The notes: generated by a model from the letters alone, not told the origin. A stretch of DNA of 64,000 nt from Salibacteraceae bacterium (GCA_018401875.1 JAGYJZ010000011.1:41802-105801), one strand, 5' to 3'; shown: positions 28,420-38,990, counted from the first letter of the stretch. A program made the numbers and translations.

Positions 28420-29178
28420 CTATTTTTTCGAATCAGCAGATAAATCATTGATGGTGTAGCCCAAGCCTGCTCTAAAATCAAGCTGATGCCAAGGCTTTAA
28501 AGGATAGTAACCGTAATTCAAACCTTCTCGATCGAATATGTTTGAGTATAAAAACACCCACTGGGTTAATCCTAACTCTGCAAACATTGTAAATCCAAGA
28601 GGAAGGTGACAATTGAGCATCATTCCGCCACCTAGGCCAAAATCAAAGAGTCGTCTATATGGAAAGAGGTCTGCAAGGGGAAATCCACCATAATTTATCC
28701 AATAAGTATCCTTCCCGTATCTAAAAGTCGGTCGTAAATATCCCGTCAACTCAATCCTGCCTTTTGGTGTCGCCTTTAAAACTTGGTAGATACTTGCTGC
28801 TAAAATCACGTGTTCGTTACGCAGAGATCCACCCCTAACACCGATAGAACCAGTTGAAGCAAAATAGTAGTTAAACGAACTTCCGAAACCTTTGCCTTTC
28901 GCATTAAAGGTATTGTAGCTGAGCCCGACAGTAAGAGGTGAAGTTCTCCACGTTTTTGTAGGGTCGTCCGAATCTTGATAGGTTCCAATATCGGCAAACA
29001 AAGGAATCAGTGTTTTTGAAATGCGCGGATCAAAAGAAAACTCTTCAAACAGTGAACCGTAAACTCCTACAAAATGAGAGCGCTGAGCTAATACTTGAAT
29101 TGGTAAAAGCACAAGTGCTAAAATCACCCAACTTTTATTGAACAACGATGCGTTTTGTATGTGTGTTTTTATTGTCAT
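28420..29178 (-). CDS. Hypothetical exported protein, outer-membrane beta-barrel-like
   Basis: Signal peptide; aromatic beta-strand-like C-terminal region. Confidence 0.5.
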   Translation of the reverse strand: MTIKTHIQNASLFNKSWVILALVLLPIQVLAQRSHFVGVYGSLFEEFSFDPRISKTLIPLFADIGTYQDSDDPTKTWRTSPLTVGLSYNTFNAKGKGFGSSFNYYFASTGSIGVRGGSLRNEHVILAASIYQVLKATPKGRIELTGYLRPTFRYGKDTYWINYGGFPLADLFPYRRLFDFGLGGGMMLNCHLPLGFTMFAELGLTQWVFLYSNIFDREGLNYGYYPLKPWHQLDFRAGLGYTINDLSADSKK

Positions 29179-29243
29179 TCACTGAGAGTAAACCAATAAC
29201 TAACGTTGACTCAAGCAAATGAAGCTTATCGATCCTTATAATC

Positions 29244-30545
29244 CTATTTCTGTCGGAAGAAGATTTGAATAGGAACGCCATTGAAATTGAAATGTTTACG
29301 CATTTGATTTTCTACGAACCTTCGATAAGGCTCTTTGATGTACTGCGGCAGATTGCAATAAAAGGCAAACGTTGGAGCGTGGGTTGGCAGCTGTTGAATA
29401 TACTTGATCTTGATGTACTTGCCTTTGGTGGCAGGTGGCGGTGTTTGCTCCATAATCGGGAGCAAAGTCTCGTTGAGCAAGTTTGTTTTGATGCGTTGCG
29501 TTCTTCGTTTATACACATCCAAAGCTTCTTGCAGTGCTTTGTGAATACGCTGCTTATTCAACACCGAGGTGAAGATGATCGGTACATCATCAAAAGGCGC
29601 CAATTTTTCGCGAAGGTTGTCTTCAAAAACTTTGGAGGTGTTGGTGTCTTTCTCCACCAAGTCCCATTTATTCACCAGCACTAAAACGCCTTTTCTATTC
29701 TTTTCAATCAGTCCAAAAATATTGAGGTCTTGCTGTCCGAGGCCTTCTTTCGCATCGATCATTAAAATGCACACATCTGAGCTTTCGATGGCCTTGATTG
29801 CGCGCATTACCGAATAAAACTCCAAGTCTTCGTGCACTTTGGCCTTCTTTCTAATTCCGGCTGTATCGACCAGCGTAAATTCAAATCCGAACGCATTGTA
29901 GTGTGTGTCAATGGTATCGCGGGTAGTGCCAGCTATGTCTGTAACTATATTGCGATCTACGCCTAAAAGTGCATTTACAAAACTCGACTTTCCGGCATTC
30001 GGTCGGCCTACTACCGATATTCTTGGCAGTTCATTTTCTTCTTCGGGTTCTTCTTCGGGAAGCAGCGCGATTAGATCGTCTAGTAGATCGCCTGTTCCTC
30101 CGCCATTAATGGCCGAAACAGGATAAATTTTATCAAATCCCAATTCATAAAACTCGAAACTGTCGGCATGATTCATTGGATTATCAACCTTGTTGGCCAC
30201 CATCATCACCGGCTTATTGCTTTGACGCAGCAGTCGAGCCACATCGCGATCGAGGTCGTTAATTCCGTGTTTTGAATCGCATACAAACAAGATTAACGTT
30301 GCCTCTTCCATAGCAATTTTCACCTGTTTGGCGATTTCCTTTTCGAACAGATCATCTGATTCGTTTACAAAACCGCCAGTGTCGATCAGCGAAAATTCGC
30401 GCGTTCCCCATTCTGATTTACCGTAATGCCTATCGCGTGTAACGCCTGAAAATTCGTCAACAATTGCTTGACGTCTACCTACGAGTCTATTGAAGAGTGT
30501 GGATTTGCCCACATTTGGTCTTCCTATGATTGCTACTAATGCCAT
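29244..30545 (-). CDS. der: Ribosome biogenesis GTPase Der
   Basis: Two GTPase domains ([11 protein letters not shown] and [15 protein letters not shown]), C-terminal KH-like domain. Confidence 0.97.
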   Translation of the reverse strand: MALVAIIGRPNVGKSTLFNRLVGRRQAIVDEFSGVTRDRHYGKSEWGTREFSLIDTGGFVNESDDLFEKEIAKQVKIAMEEATLILFVCDSKHGINDLDRDVARLLRQSNKPVMMVANKVDNPMNHADSFEFYELGFDKIYPVSAINGGGTGDLLDDLIALLPEEEPEEENELPRISVVGRPNAGKSSFVNALLGVDRNIVTDIAGTTRDTIDTHYNAFGFEFTLVDTAGIRKKAKVHEDLEFYSVMRAIKAIESSDVCILMIDAKEGLGQQDLNIFGLIEKNRKGVLVLVNKWDLVEKDTNTSKVFEDNLREKLAPFDDVPIIFTSVLNKQRIHKALQEALDVYKRRTQRIKTNLLNETLLPIMEQTPPPATKGKYIKIKYIQQLPTHAPTFAFYCNLPQYIKEPYRRFVENQMRKHFNFNGVPIQIFFRQK

Positions 30546-30553
30546 TGAAGGTG

Positions 30554-30561
30554 CAAAGGTA
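30554..30561 (-). promoter_or_regulatory. Bacteroidota -7 element (TACCTTTG) 8 nt before the der ATG
   Basis: Minus strand TACCTTTG, ATG at 30545. Confidence 0.45.
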
Positions 30562-30673
30562 GACTTCTTTTAACCCCTTTGATGTCAATGGTTTTGAAAA
30601 TTAATTTCCAATAGACCAAACAAACTAATCTTCGTCTTCGTGAAGGGAGTTAAATCACTAACAATTTTAAATT

Positions 30674-32314
30674 ATGAAACGAATTTTATCAATTTTAGCT
30701 TTAACGGCTTTATCCTTCGCTGGATACAGCCAATGCCCAATAAACATACTGGCATCAACTAACACCGCAAACGTTGGAGACAGTATTCTTTTTTGGGGCG
30801 GTGGAAACACAAGCAACAATGGTGTTTTTACTTGGACTATTCCTGGTGGCTCTCCTTCATCTGGATATACTCTTGACACTAACTCCTCTATAACGTCAAC
30901 GTTTTCAAGTCCTGGCACATATACAGTATGTGTAACTTGGAACGATAGTCTATGGAATTGTGTTGACAGCAGTTGTATTACAATAACGATCAACGGTGGA
31001 GTTGGTTGTAACCTTCCTGTATCAATTTCTGCAAGTAGCTTGACTCCATGTGCGAATGATTCTGTGGTGTTAACAGCCTCAGCAAGCGGTGTTGGAACAT
31101 CTTACTTATGGAACACAGGTCAAACAGGAAGTACCATTTATCCTAACTCCTCAGGTCAATACATCGTTACAGCGACTGACGCAAACGGTTGTATTGGGTC
31201 TGATACTGTTGAAGTCAATTTCGAATCTCCAATAACCCCTTCAATCAGCATAATAAACGAAACCTGCGTTTCATGCTGCGATGGTGAAATTGGCTTATCG
31301 GTAACAGGCGGAAATGGTTCATTTACTTATTCTTGGAGCAACGGTTCTACCACAGCTAATCAGTCTAGCTTATGTCCTGGAACTTATTCAGTAACCATTA
31401 CAGACGCGGTTTCTGGTTGCACTCAAGTTGCATCAGCTTCCATCTCGGCATTCAATTGTGCCTACATCAGTGGATTCATCACGCAGGACGCACCTGTTGT
31501 AGTTTATCTGATTCAAGAAAACGGTGGTGTACTTTCTGCGATTGATAGCATAGTACTCGACACTGTTGGAGCGTATTACTTCCAAGCTTGTCCTGGCACA
31601 TACTATGTAAAGGCAGCTTTGCTTCCTGCACACCCACTATACGCTTCATACATCCCAACGTATTATGACAGTGCAGCATTGTGGTCTTCGGCAAATGCAA
31701 TTGTTGTAGGTAATTCAAACATTTTCAACTTGGATTTCTCACTACTTGCTGGAACAAATCCAGGCGGACCAGGCTTTGTAGGAGGTTCTGTATTAGCTGG
31801 CGGAAACAGAGGCGAAGGAGATCCAGTTGCAAACGCACAAGTATTCATTACAGACATGAATGACAATGTAGTAGCATTCGTTAAAACAGACGCTCAGGGT
31901 CAGTATGAAATGACCGGTGTGGCCTATGGCGATTACAAAATGTATGTCGACATTTTGAACAAGACTTCGTATCCGCACATTTTCACTTTGAACGAGGAAA
32001 CTCAAGGAATAGAGAATGCAAACTTCCTCGTGTATGCAGAATACATTCGACCCGAATCTCCTACAGGAGTAGCGTCCGTGGAATTGAACAGCGCTAAATT
32101 GTTCCCAAATCCAGCGCAGAATCAACTTTCTATCCAAAGCGAAGAGCAAATTCAGAGTGTAGTTATTTACTCTGTTTTAGGCGAGCAAATGATTCAAACA
32201 AGAGTTTCAAGCAACGCAATCAATATTGATCTTTCTGGATTAGCTTCAGGACAATACATCGTTGAAATTCAAAATGAAACCGGTGTGGAGCATCAAATTC
32301 TTGTGAAAGAATAA
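30674..32314 (+). CDS. Secreted T9SS type A sorting domain protein with PKD/Ig-like repeats
   Basis: Signal peptide; CDGEIGLSVTGGNGSFTYSWSNGSTTANQSSLCPGTYSVTITDA; C-terminal AKLFPNPAQNQLSIQ...GQYIVEIQNETGVEHQILVKE. Confidence 0.85.
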   Translation: MKRILSILALTALSFAGYSQCPINILASTNTANVGDSILFWGGGNTSNNGVFTWTIPGGSPSSGYTLDTNSSITSTFSSPGTYTVCVTWNDSLWNCVDSSCITITINGGVGCNLPVSISASSLTPCANDSVVLTASASGVGTSYLWNTGQTGSTIYPNSSGQYIVTATDANGCIGSDTVEVNFESPITPSISIINETCVSCCDGEIGLSVTGGNGSFTYSWSNGSTTANQSSLCPGTYSVTITDAVSGCTQVASASISAFNCAYISGFITQDAPVVVYLIQENGGVLSAIDSIVLDTVGAYYFQACPGTYYVKAALLPAHPLYASYIPTYYDSAALWSSANAIVVGNSNIFNLDFSLLAGTNPGGPGFVGGSVLAGGNRGEGDPVANAQVFITDMNDNVVAFVKTDAQGQYEMTGVAYGDYKMYVDILNKTSYPHIFTLNEETQGIENANFLVYAEYIRPESPTGVASVELNSAKLFPNPAQNQLSIQSEEQIQSVVIYSVLGEQMIQTRVSSNAINIDLSGLASGQYIVEIQNETGVEHQILVKE

Positions 32315-32396
32315 TGCTTTTGAAAAGCAACCACTAACGAGGATGGGGGGCGCAGTCGAAAGATAGCGTCCTCCTTTCTTAAATTATGAAAGGCCA

Positions 32397-32966
32397 GTGA
32401 AGATCACTGAAGATCTATTAAAACGAACGAAGAAAGGTGAGCACAAAGCACAGTTTGAGCTCTACAGGGAATGTTACGGTCAAATGATGAAGATCTGCTT
32501 ACGATATCAAAAAGATAACGACAGCGCCAAAGACTTGGTAAACCAAGCCTTTTTGAAAATCTGTTCGAACATTGATCAATACAACGGGACGGCACCATTC
32601 GAGCTATGGATGAAACGCGTAACCATCAATACCTGTATTGATGAGTACAGAAAAAATAAAACAAGGGACGAAGTGACCGATTTGCAGAATTTTTCCGAGG
32701 AATTTTGGAGTGCTAAAGTGACTGCCTCGAATGAAGGTTCGCAATCCATGGACGCTGAATCGTTAAGAAGTCTGATTAGATCGCTTCCTTCCGTGAGTCA
32801 GCAAGTGTTTAACATGGCCGTATTGGATGGCTTTCCCTACGATGAAGTAGCGAAAAGCTTAGAAATATCAGAGGCAACGTGCCGATGGCATGTGCATTTC
32901 GCCAGAAAAACACTTCAAACAATGCTCAAAAAAAGTATGAATAGCTTAACAACTCTATTGCTATGA
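32397..32966 (+). CDS. ECF-type RNA polymerase sigma factor (alternative start possible)
   Basis: KKGEHKAQFELYRECYGQMMKICLRYQKDNDSAKDLVNQAFLKI...FPYDEVAKSLEISEATCRWHVHFARKTLQ. Confidence 0.88.
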   Translation: MKITEDLLKRTKKGEHKAQFELYRECYGQMMKICLRYQKDNDSAKDLVNQAFLKICSNIDQYNGTAPFELWMKRVTINTCIDEYRKNKTRDEVTDLQNFSEEFWSAKVTASNEGSQSMDAESLRSLIRSLPSVSQQVFNMAVLDGFPYDEVAKSLEISEATCRWHVHFARKTLQTMLKKSMNSLTTLLL

Positions 32967-34261
32967 GTCAAGATAATTTAAAGAATATATTCAACGATGC
33001 GTTTGCCGCTGAGTCAATACCATTTGACAATGCCGCTTGGGAAAAAATGAATAAACTATTGACCGCCCAACGCAGAAGAAAACTGCTTTTCGACTGGCTT
33101 TCAGGAAGTGCCATCGTGCTTTCATTGGTTGGAGGACTATCCCTTTTCTTACTCAATGCTGAAGCATCATATATCCCAAGAAAGTACGGTACCACAATCG
33201 AGAAATTTGAAACTGAACACGTTTTTTCTGAGTTCGCATCACATTCAGCAGAATCAAGCGAATCGGTTGAACTTGCGGAGATAACTAACCCATCTATCAT
33301 TGAAAATGCTTCAAATATAAAAACCTCATTGATTAGCACTCAAGCTCAAAGCACTGAAAGACAAAGTTCTGCATCGATCCGCACTGAGAAAACTTTAAGC
33401 ACCGAAAATGAAGGATCAAAGCCCATCGCTACATTGGATGATAAAACCATTCCAACTTCAACTGATTCTGAAAACAGCATAGAATCTGAAGATGTTGTTG
33501 CAATAGTGTCAACGCAACCTGCACCTGTAATTACCGCATCAGAGGCAGAGCAGACTATTCCAGCTAAGGTTTCATTAGAAGTAACTCGAACCATCGACCA
33601 ATTGGAATTGATGCCTTTGGTGACACTAGAAAAAGATGCCGAACACATTGATTTTGAGGGCCGCACCATTCCTGATATGGAACACAAAAGGTCACTCACT
33701 ACCTACTTCAACATCGGATTCTCAAAATCCTTTGACAAACCAGCTTCAATGGGTTTTAGCCGCTGGGGACAGCGAGGAGGAATTGGCGTTACTTATCAGC
33801 TTCAGAACAACCTTCTGCTTGCAGCTGAAGTGAGTATCGCTCGAGACATGGTGAACTATGAAGATGTTTCAACAAGAATAGAATATGGTTACCAGAAATA
33901 TGAGTTTGAGCAAACAATCCGCGTGAAAGAAATGCTCTTGACAGAACTTCCAATTTTGGTTTACTATCGAAAAAATCGTTTGATGGTAGGCACCGGAATT
34001 AAGCTAGGCTACCTTCTTTCTTCCAGAATTGAAGAAGAAAACAGCCAAACGGTTTCCATAGAAGAAGTTGGTTTTACCCATTGGAAAGATTTAAACTCCA
34101 TGCGAATCGCTGTTCCAATCGACATCACTTATCAATTGAATCCCACTTACTTTGTCGGATGCCGTTACCACTATGGGCTGAACGATGTGTTTGACAGGAC
34201 AACATTTACCGATCGAAACAATCGATTTGACCTCTACCTCAAAATGAACTTAACCCGATGA
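32963..34261 (+). CDS. Putative anti-sigma/TM protein with long linker and C-terminal outer-membrane beta-barrel-like domain
   Basis: Overlaps sigma gene by 4 bp. Cytoplasmic ~45 aa, TM (GSAIVLSLVGGLSLFLL), Ser/Thr/Glu-rich linker, then RSLTTYFNIGFSKSF...GGIGVTYQLQNNLLLAAEVSIARD...NRFDLYLKMNLTR. Confidence 0.7.
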   Translation: MSQDNLKNIFNDAFAAESIPFDNAAWEKMNKLLTAQRRRKLLFDWLSGSAIVLSLVGGLSLFLLNAEASYIPRKYGTTIEKFETEHVFSEFASHSAESSESVELAEITNPSIIENASNIKTSLISTQAQSTERQSSASIRTEKTLSTENEGSKPIATLDDKTIPTSTDSENSIESEDVVAIVSTQPAPVITASEAEQTIPAKVSLEVTRTIDQLELMPLVTLEKDAEHIDFEGRTIPDMEHKRSLTTYFNIGFSKSFDKPASMGFSRWGQRGGIGVTYQLQNNLLLAAEVSIARDMVNYEDVSTRIEYGYQKYEFEQTIRVKEMLLTELPILVYYRKNRLMVGTGIKLGYLLSSRIEEENSQTVSIEEVGFTHWKDLNSMRIAVPIDITYQLNPTYFVGCRYHYGLNDVFDRTTFTDRNNRFDLYLKMNLTR

Positions 34262-35391
34262 AAAAACTTTCCTTATTCATAGCATTGGCAGTCGCTTTAG
34301 GGAGTTGCAAACCCTACGATCCCGATACGATTGAGCCAAACACCAATCCGATTTTTAGCGTTGCAGCCAACTTCAACGGCAGCGCATTCTTATTGGATGC
34401 CAATGCAGACTATATTTCTACGAGCTCTTTTGATACAGACTCTTTAGGAGTCGTGTTCTATGCTGGCGAAATGGCACCTTGCGCATTCTGCCCTTCAGAA
34501 TTTACTTTTCGATGGAGAAGCAAAAACAAAAACAATCCGAGCCTTAACGAAACCGTTTTGGACGACAAACCGCCCTATCGGTATGCGTTTAACACCGACA
34601 CACAGCACGTTTATAATGTAACGCTTCAAGCCGAGCCCAGCGCTGCTGTATCTAGCTATCAATGGACGATTGAAGGGATTACCTACTCTACTGAGTCGGT
34701 TGAACTGCAATTTTCGGCCAATGACGATTTCACCAAGTTTCCAGTCACACTTCAAGCGACCTATTCATCGGGATGCAGCTCAAGCATTACTGACACTGTC
34801 TATTTACCAAATCACGGCTGCGACTGCGACATTAAAGCTACTAATGTTGATTCATTGCAATACAATTATAAAGCGGTTGCAAGAGGTGGAAGTTCGTATG
34901 ACTTTCGTTGGTCGTTTGAATCGGGAAGCCTGGCCTCCTCATCAGAAGTAAACTACTACTATGATGATGTGCCTGCTGATGGCGTTGACGAAATCCAACT
35001 GAATATTCAGACCATAAACTGCAGAGCGAGCAACAGATGGAACCAAATCTTCCCGCAAAACGCCTCAGCTTGCGCCATCAATTTTAGCAAAAACATTGAA
35101 ATTCAACCCGTAATTGTTCCCGCAGTATTGGATGACGATTTAGGCGAAATTGAAATCGAATACACAGATGAGAAGGGTGTAACTTGGAAATCAATATTGG
35201 CTAAACAAGGTCAAACTTCGAGCTTCAACGTGCTGAGTATTGAAGAATACCTCGACCCATTCAGTTCAAACACTGAACGAAAAAGTGTGAAAGTTGAGGC
35301 AGAATTTGATTGCTTGCTTTCGAATGGAATCGAAATAAAGAGATTATCTAACGGAAAAATGGTTTTGCCTCTCGGATTAGGAGCCGATTAA
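34258..35391 (+). CDS. Lipoprotein with PKD-like segment, same operon
   Basis: Lipobox ALGSCKPYDPD; overlaps preceding gene by 4 bp. Confidence 0.7.
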   Translation: MKKLSLFIALAVALGSCKPYDPDTIEPNTNPIFSVAANFNGSAFLLDANADYISTSSFDTDSLGVVFYAGEMAPCAFCPSEFTFRWRSKNKNNPSLNETVLDDKPPYRYAFNTDTQHVYNVTLQAEPSAAVSSYQWTIEGITYSTESVELQFSANDDFTKFPVTLQATYSSGCSSSITDTVYLPNHGCDCDIKATNVDSLQYNYKAVARGGSSYDFRWSFESGSLASSSEVNYYYDDVPADGVDEIQLNIQTINCRASNRWNQIFPQNASACAINFSKNIEIQPVIVPAVLDDDLGEIEIEYTDEKGVTWKSILAKQGQTSSFNVLSIEEYLDPFSSNTERKSVKVEAEFDCLLSNGIEIKRLSNGKMVLPLGLGAD

Positions 35392-36263
35392 TACCCGTAT
35401 TTTTTCAACTTGCGATCGTCATCACGCCAGTCTTTATCTACCTTGACGAAGGTTTCTAAGAACACCTTTTTTCCATAGTATTCTTCCATCGACTTGCGCG
35501 CTTGGGTGCCAAATTTCTTGATCATTGAGCCTCCTTTACCGATGATGATATTCTTCTGGGAATCACGGGCTACGATGATCACCGCTCTCGTGCGAATAAT
35601 GTCTGGCTCTTCCTGAAATCCTTCAACTAATACTTGCACTGAGTATGGAATTTCTTGTTGGAAATTGGTCAAAATCTTTTCGCGAATAATTTCAGAGACA
35701 ATGAATCGATCGTTTTTATCAGAAAGTTGGTCTTTCGGGAACCATTCTGGTCCTTCTGGAATTTCAGATTTAATGGAATGAAACAACTCCTTGAGGTTAA
35801 ATTTTTCCTTGACTGAAATCGGGAAAATCTTCTTTGCCTTTGGAAATTTCTCTGACCAATAAGCCATTTCGGCATCCAGCGATGCTTGATCACCCAAGTC
35901 AATTTTGTTGATGGCAACGTAAAGTGGTTCTTCGGCTTCTTGAAGTTTCGCCAATATGCGTTCGTCTTTGAATTGGCGGTCGCCCAACTCGGCCATGAAT
36001 AAAAACAGGTCAGCGTCTTGAAGGGCTTCCTTTACGAAACCCATCATGCTTTCCTGCATTTTGTAGGCGGGTTTGATCACTCCGGGCAAATCAGAAAATA
36101 CGATCTGGTAATCGTCATCATTATAAATTCCAAAAATCCGGTGCCGAGTAGTCTGCGCTTTAGCATTGATGATCGCGAGCTTTTCACCAATCAGTTCGTT
36201 GAGCAGCGAGCTCTTTCCCACGTTTGGATTTCCGATGATATTTACGAAGCCTGAGTGATGCAT
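35388..36263 (-). CDS. era: GTPase Era
   Basis: GNPNVGKSSLLNELIGEKLAIINAKAQTTRHRI...C-terminal KH domain GKGGSMIKKFGTQARKSMEEYYGKKVFLETFVKV. Confidence 0.96.
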   Translation of the reverse strand: MHHSGFVNIIGNPNVGKSSLLNELIGEKLAIINAKAQTTRHRIFGIYNDDDYQIVFSDLPGVIKPAYKMQESMMGFVKEALQDADLFLFMAELGDRQFKDERILAKLQEAEEPLYVAINKIDLGDQASLDAEMAYWSEKFPKAKKIFPISVKEKFNLKELFHSIKSEIPEGPEWFPKDQLSDKNDRFIVSEIIREKILTNFQQEIPYSVQVLVEGFQEEPDIIRTRAVIIVARDSQKNIIIGKGGSMIKKFGTQARKSMEEYYGKKVFLETFVKVDKDWRDDDRKLKKYGY

Positions 36264-36274
36264 GATGAGGATAA

Positions 36275-36673
36275 TTAAAGAGATAAAGCATTTCGAAGTC
36301 TCAAATGTCGTTCATAATGCTCAAAGTCGCGATCCTTATGCAAGAGAGGAATGTTGTTTTGGATACAAAAGGTGGCGATAATTTCGTCTATGGTTTTTCG
36401 AACCGTCCTGCCTTTGCTTTTGAGCGTCAAATAATTTTTTGCTGTAGCAACTGCCATTTCTTTTCCGCACAGATTAAAGCAAATCAATGCATCAAAAAAG
36501 GATTTAACTCTTAAAAGCTGTGCCTCAGATTTGGTTCCTTTAAGAATCTCGGTCAAAATCAAATCGCCAGTAATGACCTCTCCGTTTATTAGCAATAGCT
36601 TCAAGCAATTTGTTTCTTCATTTTCAATTCCTCGAAAAAAATCAACCCACACAGAGGTATCTACTAAAGTCAT
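36275..36673 (-). CDS. PIN-domain ribonuclease toxin, VapC family
   Basis: LVDTSVWVDFFRG...TGDLILTEILKG...TIDEIIATFCIQNNIPLLHKDRDFEHY. Confidence 0.9.
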   Translation of the reverse strand: MTLVDTSVWVDFFRGIENEETNCLKLLLINGEVITGDLILTEILKGTKSEAQLLRVKSFFDALICFNLCGKEMAVATAKNYLTLKSKGRTVRKTIDEIIATFCIQNNIPLLHKDRDFEHYERHLRLRNALSL

Positions 36674-36867
36674 GATCTCCTCATTGTGTCTAGGTCACCT
36701 TCCCATTCCACTGTGCCAAACAATTCAAGTAAATTGGCTTGTTTATGTTGCCGAATGTAAAACTCTAAGGCTTCCTCAATAATGGCTTTTTTGGTCTTTT
36801 TGACCGTGTATTTTCGAGCCTTCTCGATCAATTCATCGTCAAGTTCAATGTTGGTCCGGGTTTTCAT
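36670..36867 (-). CDS. VapB-family antitoxin
   Basis: MKTRTNIELDDELIEKARKYTVKKTKKAIIEEALEFYIRQHK. 4-bp overlap with vapC-like gene. Confidence 0.88.
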   Translation of the reverse strand: MKTRTNIELDDELIEKARKYTVKKTKKAIIEEALEFYIRQHKQANLLELFGTVEWEGDLDTMRRS

Positions 36868-36869
36868 AA

Positions 36870-36896
36870 TGTGTAAAAATTTATCGAAAATACACA
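36870..36896. promoter_or_regulatory. Candidate VapB operator: TGTGTA-N15-TACACA inverted repeat
   Basis: Immediately upstream of the antitoxin ATG at 36867. Confidence 0.4.
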
Positions 36897-36947
36897 AAAA
36901 AACCTAACAAATCTTTGTCTTAATCCTGATTTCTGGACTCTAAAACC

Positions 36948-38156
36948 CTAAACTCGCTCAATTATCGTAGCATAACCTTGACCAACACCGATGCACATGG
37001 CCACAAGTGCATACTTCTTATTCTGCTTGTGCAATTCAATAGCTGCGGTTTGCAGAATTCTTGATCCCGTCATTCCTAGCGGATGACCAATGGCTATTGC
37101 TCCACCATTTGGGTTGATTCGGGTATCATCGTCAGCTACGCCAAGCTCGCGGGTACACGCCAACGTTTGAACAGCAAACGCCTCGTTGAATTCTAAAATA
37201 TCCATGTCATTCATGGTTAAGCCTGCTCTTTTCAGTGCCAATTTAGACGCTTCTACAGGACCAATACCCATGATTCTTGGTTCCACACCCGAAACACCAG
37301 AGCTTACGATGCGCGCCATAGGAGTGAGGTTGTGTTGTTTCAATCCGTCTTCACTGGCAATGAGCATTGCTCCTGCCCCATCGTTTAATCCAGAAGCATT
37401 TCCTGCGGTCACGCTGCCGCCTTCTTTCTTAAATGCGCCACGGAGTTTTGCCAAGCCTTCTATGCTGCTGCTTGGTTTGATGAATTCATCCTGATCAAAA
37501 ATGAGCGCATCTTGTTTTCTACGTGGAATTTCCACTGAAATTATCTCCTCTGAAAACCTTCCGTTTGCTTGCGCTGCAGAAGCTTTTTGTTGACTCCATA
37601 AAGCAAACTTGTCTTGGTCTTCGCGGCTCACAACAAATTTTGTAACCAAGTTTTCAGCCGTTTCGCCCATGGCATCTATGCCATACATTTCTTTCATTTT
37701 TGGGTTTACAAACCGCCATCCAAAGCTCGAGTCATACAGTTTACTGTCGTTTCCATAAGCACTTGCACTTTTACTCATTACCCACGGTCCACGCGTCATG
37801 TTCTCAACGCCACCGGTTACAAACAAATCACCTTCATTGGCTGCAATGGCTCTTCTTGCGTGCACAGCAGCGCTCATTCCTGAGCTGCACAATCGGTTCA
37901 CGGTTTCGCCAGGAACGGTGTGTGGCATTCCTGCCAAAAGCAACGCCATACGCGCTACATTTCGGTTGTCTTCGCCCGCTTGATTGGCACACCCAAGGAT
38001 AACATCATCAACCGCATTCCAATCAACGGAAGAGTTTCTATTCATCAATTCTTTGATAACCAATGCTGCTAAATCATCGGTGCGAACCGCTGAAAGTGTT
38101 CCTTGAAATTTCCCAATTGGGGTGCGAATGGCATCAACAATGTAAGCTTGTCTCAT
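36948..38156 (-). CDS. Acetyl-CoA C-acyltransferase (thiolase)
   Basis: VDAIRTPIGKFQGTLS...VNRLCSSGMSAAVHARRAI...NPNGGAIAIGHPLGMTGSRI...CIGVGQGYATIIE. Confidence 0.95.
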   Translation of the reverse strand: MRQAYIVDAIRTPIGKFQGTLSAVRTDDLAALVIKELMNRNSSVDWNAVDDVILGCANQAGEDNRNVARMALLLAGMPHTVPGETVNRLCSSGMSAAVHARRAIAANEGDLFVTGGVENMTRGPWVMSKSASAYGNDSKLYDSSFGWRFVNPKMKEMYGIDAMGETAENLVTKFVVSREDQDKFALWSQQKASAAQANGRFSEEIISVEIPRRKQDALIFDQDEFIKPSSSIEGLAKLRGAFKKEGGSVTAGNASGLNDGAGAMLIASEDGLKQHNLTPMARIVSSGVSGVEPRIMGIGPVEASKLALKRAGLTMNDMDILEFNEAFAVQTLACTRELGVADDDTRINPNGGAIAIGHPLGMTGSRILQTAAIELHKQNKKYALVAMCIGVGQGYATIIERV

Positions 38157-38620
38157 ATTTGTTTTGTTTAGGAAAATGAGTTATGAATGCCGCTTTCGGT
38201 GCGCTTAATGGGTTTTCGGTTACCGTTTCGAAATGAAAGTTGCATTCATACTATTCCAAATCCTTCATGTGCAAAACAACGGATTCTTGGTTAATAACCT
38301 TTGCTATTCAAGAAACATATCTCGGCTTATTCACCTTGGAATTTTATATTCTACCGTGAATTTATTGACCACATTTGCCTAGAAGGCTTCGAGGCTTTTC
38401 TTTGCTTCGTTTCTTTTGGCCTCAAAAGAAATGAAGAGAAAGTGTATTAAGAAAAGATGGTTCTTGGTTGGCTGACAACTGATATCTGACAACTGAAAGC
38501 TTCTGGTATTCCAATTATCATTGATGAATCATAGATTATAAATCTCCTTCAGCCCTCAACCATGAATTGAGTCCGCCAGCAGGCGGACGAAAGAACCATA
38601 AACCTCAAAACCTAGTAAAT

Positions 38621-38746
38621 CTTTGCTTCTTTCTTTTGGGCACAAAAGAAACGAAGGAGAAATGTCCTTTTTATTTGACTTTTTCAACTTTGTCTTGACC
38701 TCGCTCTGCCATAGCTACGCGGAGGCGCAGCACAAAGTTGAGCAAA
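38621..38746. repeat. Dispersed repeat copy A1
   Basis: Near-identical to 43025-43149; includes a TTTCTTTTGGGCACAAAAGAAA-type inverted repeat. Confidence 0.88.
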
Positions 38747-38870
38747 AGTCAAGGCTGTGAATTCACAAAGCAACCTGCTCTTCTTGCAGCCTAAGTTCGA
38801 TCGGGTGATCTCCGCTTCCAGCGGAGCTTCCCGTTCTCACTAAGGCCACAATTCGATCAGAACGCTTTTT

Positions 38871-38950
38871 GAATTCAAGGCCTTTCCTACTTCGTAGCTG
38901 GCAAGTTCAGTTGCTTTTTGTCTGTCACTTGATGCTTAACGCAATGCTGA
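38871..38950. repeat. Dispersed repeat copy A2
   Basis: gaattcaaggcctttcctacttcgtag...gcttaacgcaatgctRaa, matching 43329-43408 and partly 41691 onward. Confidence 0.85.
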
Positions 38951-38990
38951 ACCCCGCTAGCGCGGACGTGCCGTCCGTGCTCCGCTCAGC

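Noticed and set aside
31793-32149. ORF 31793-32149 (-) and other Cys/Ile-rich reverse ORFs within the T9SS protein
   Set aside because: Opposite a clear secreted protein gene; composition typical of antisense translation.
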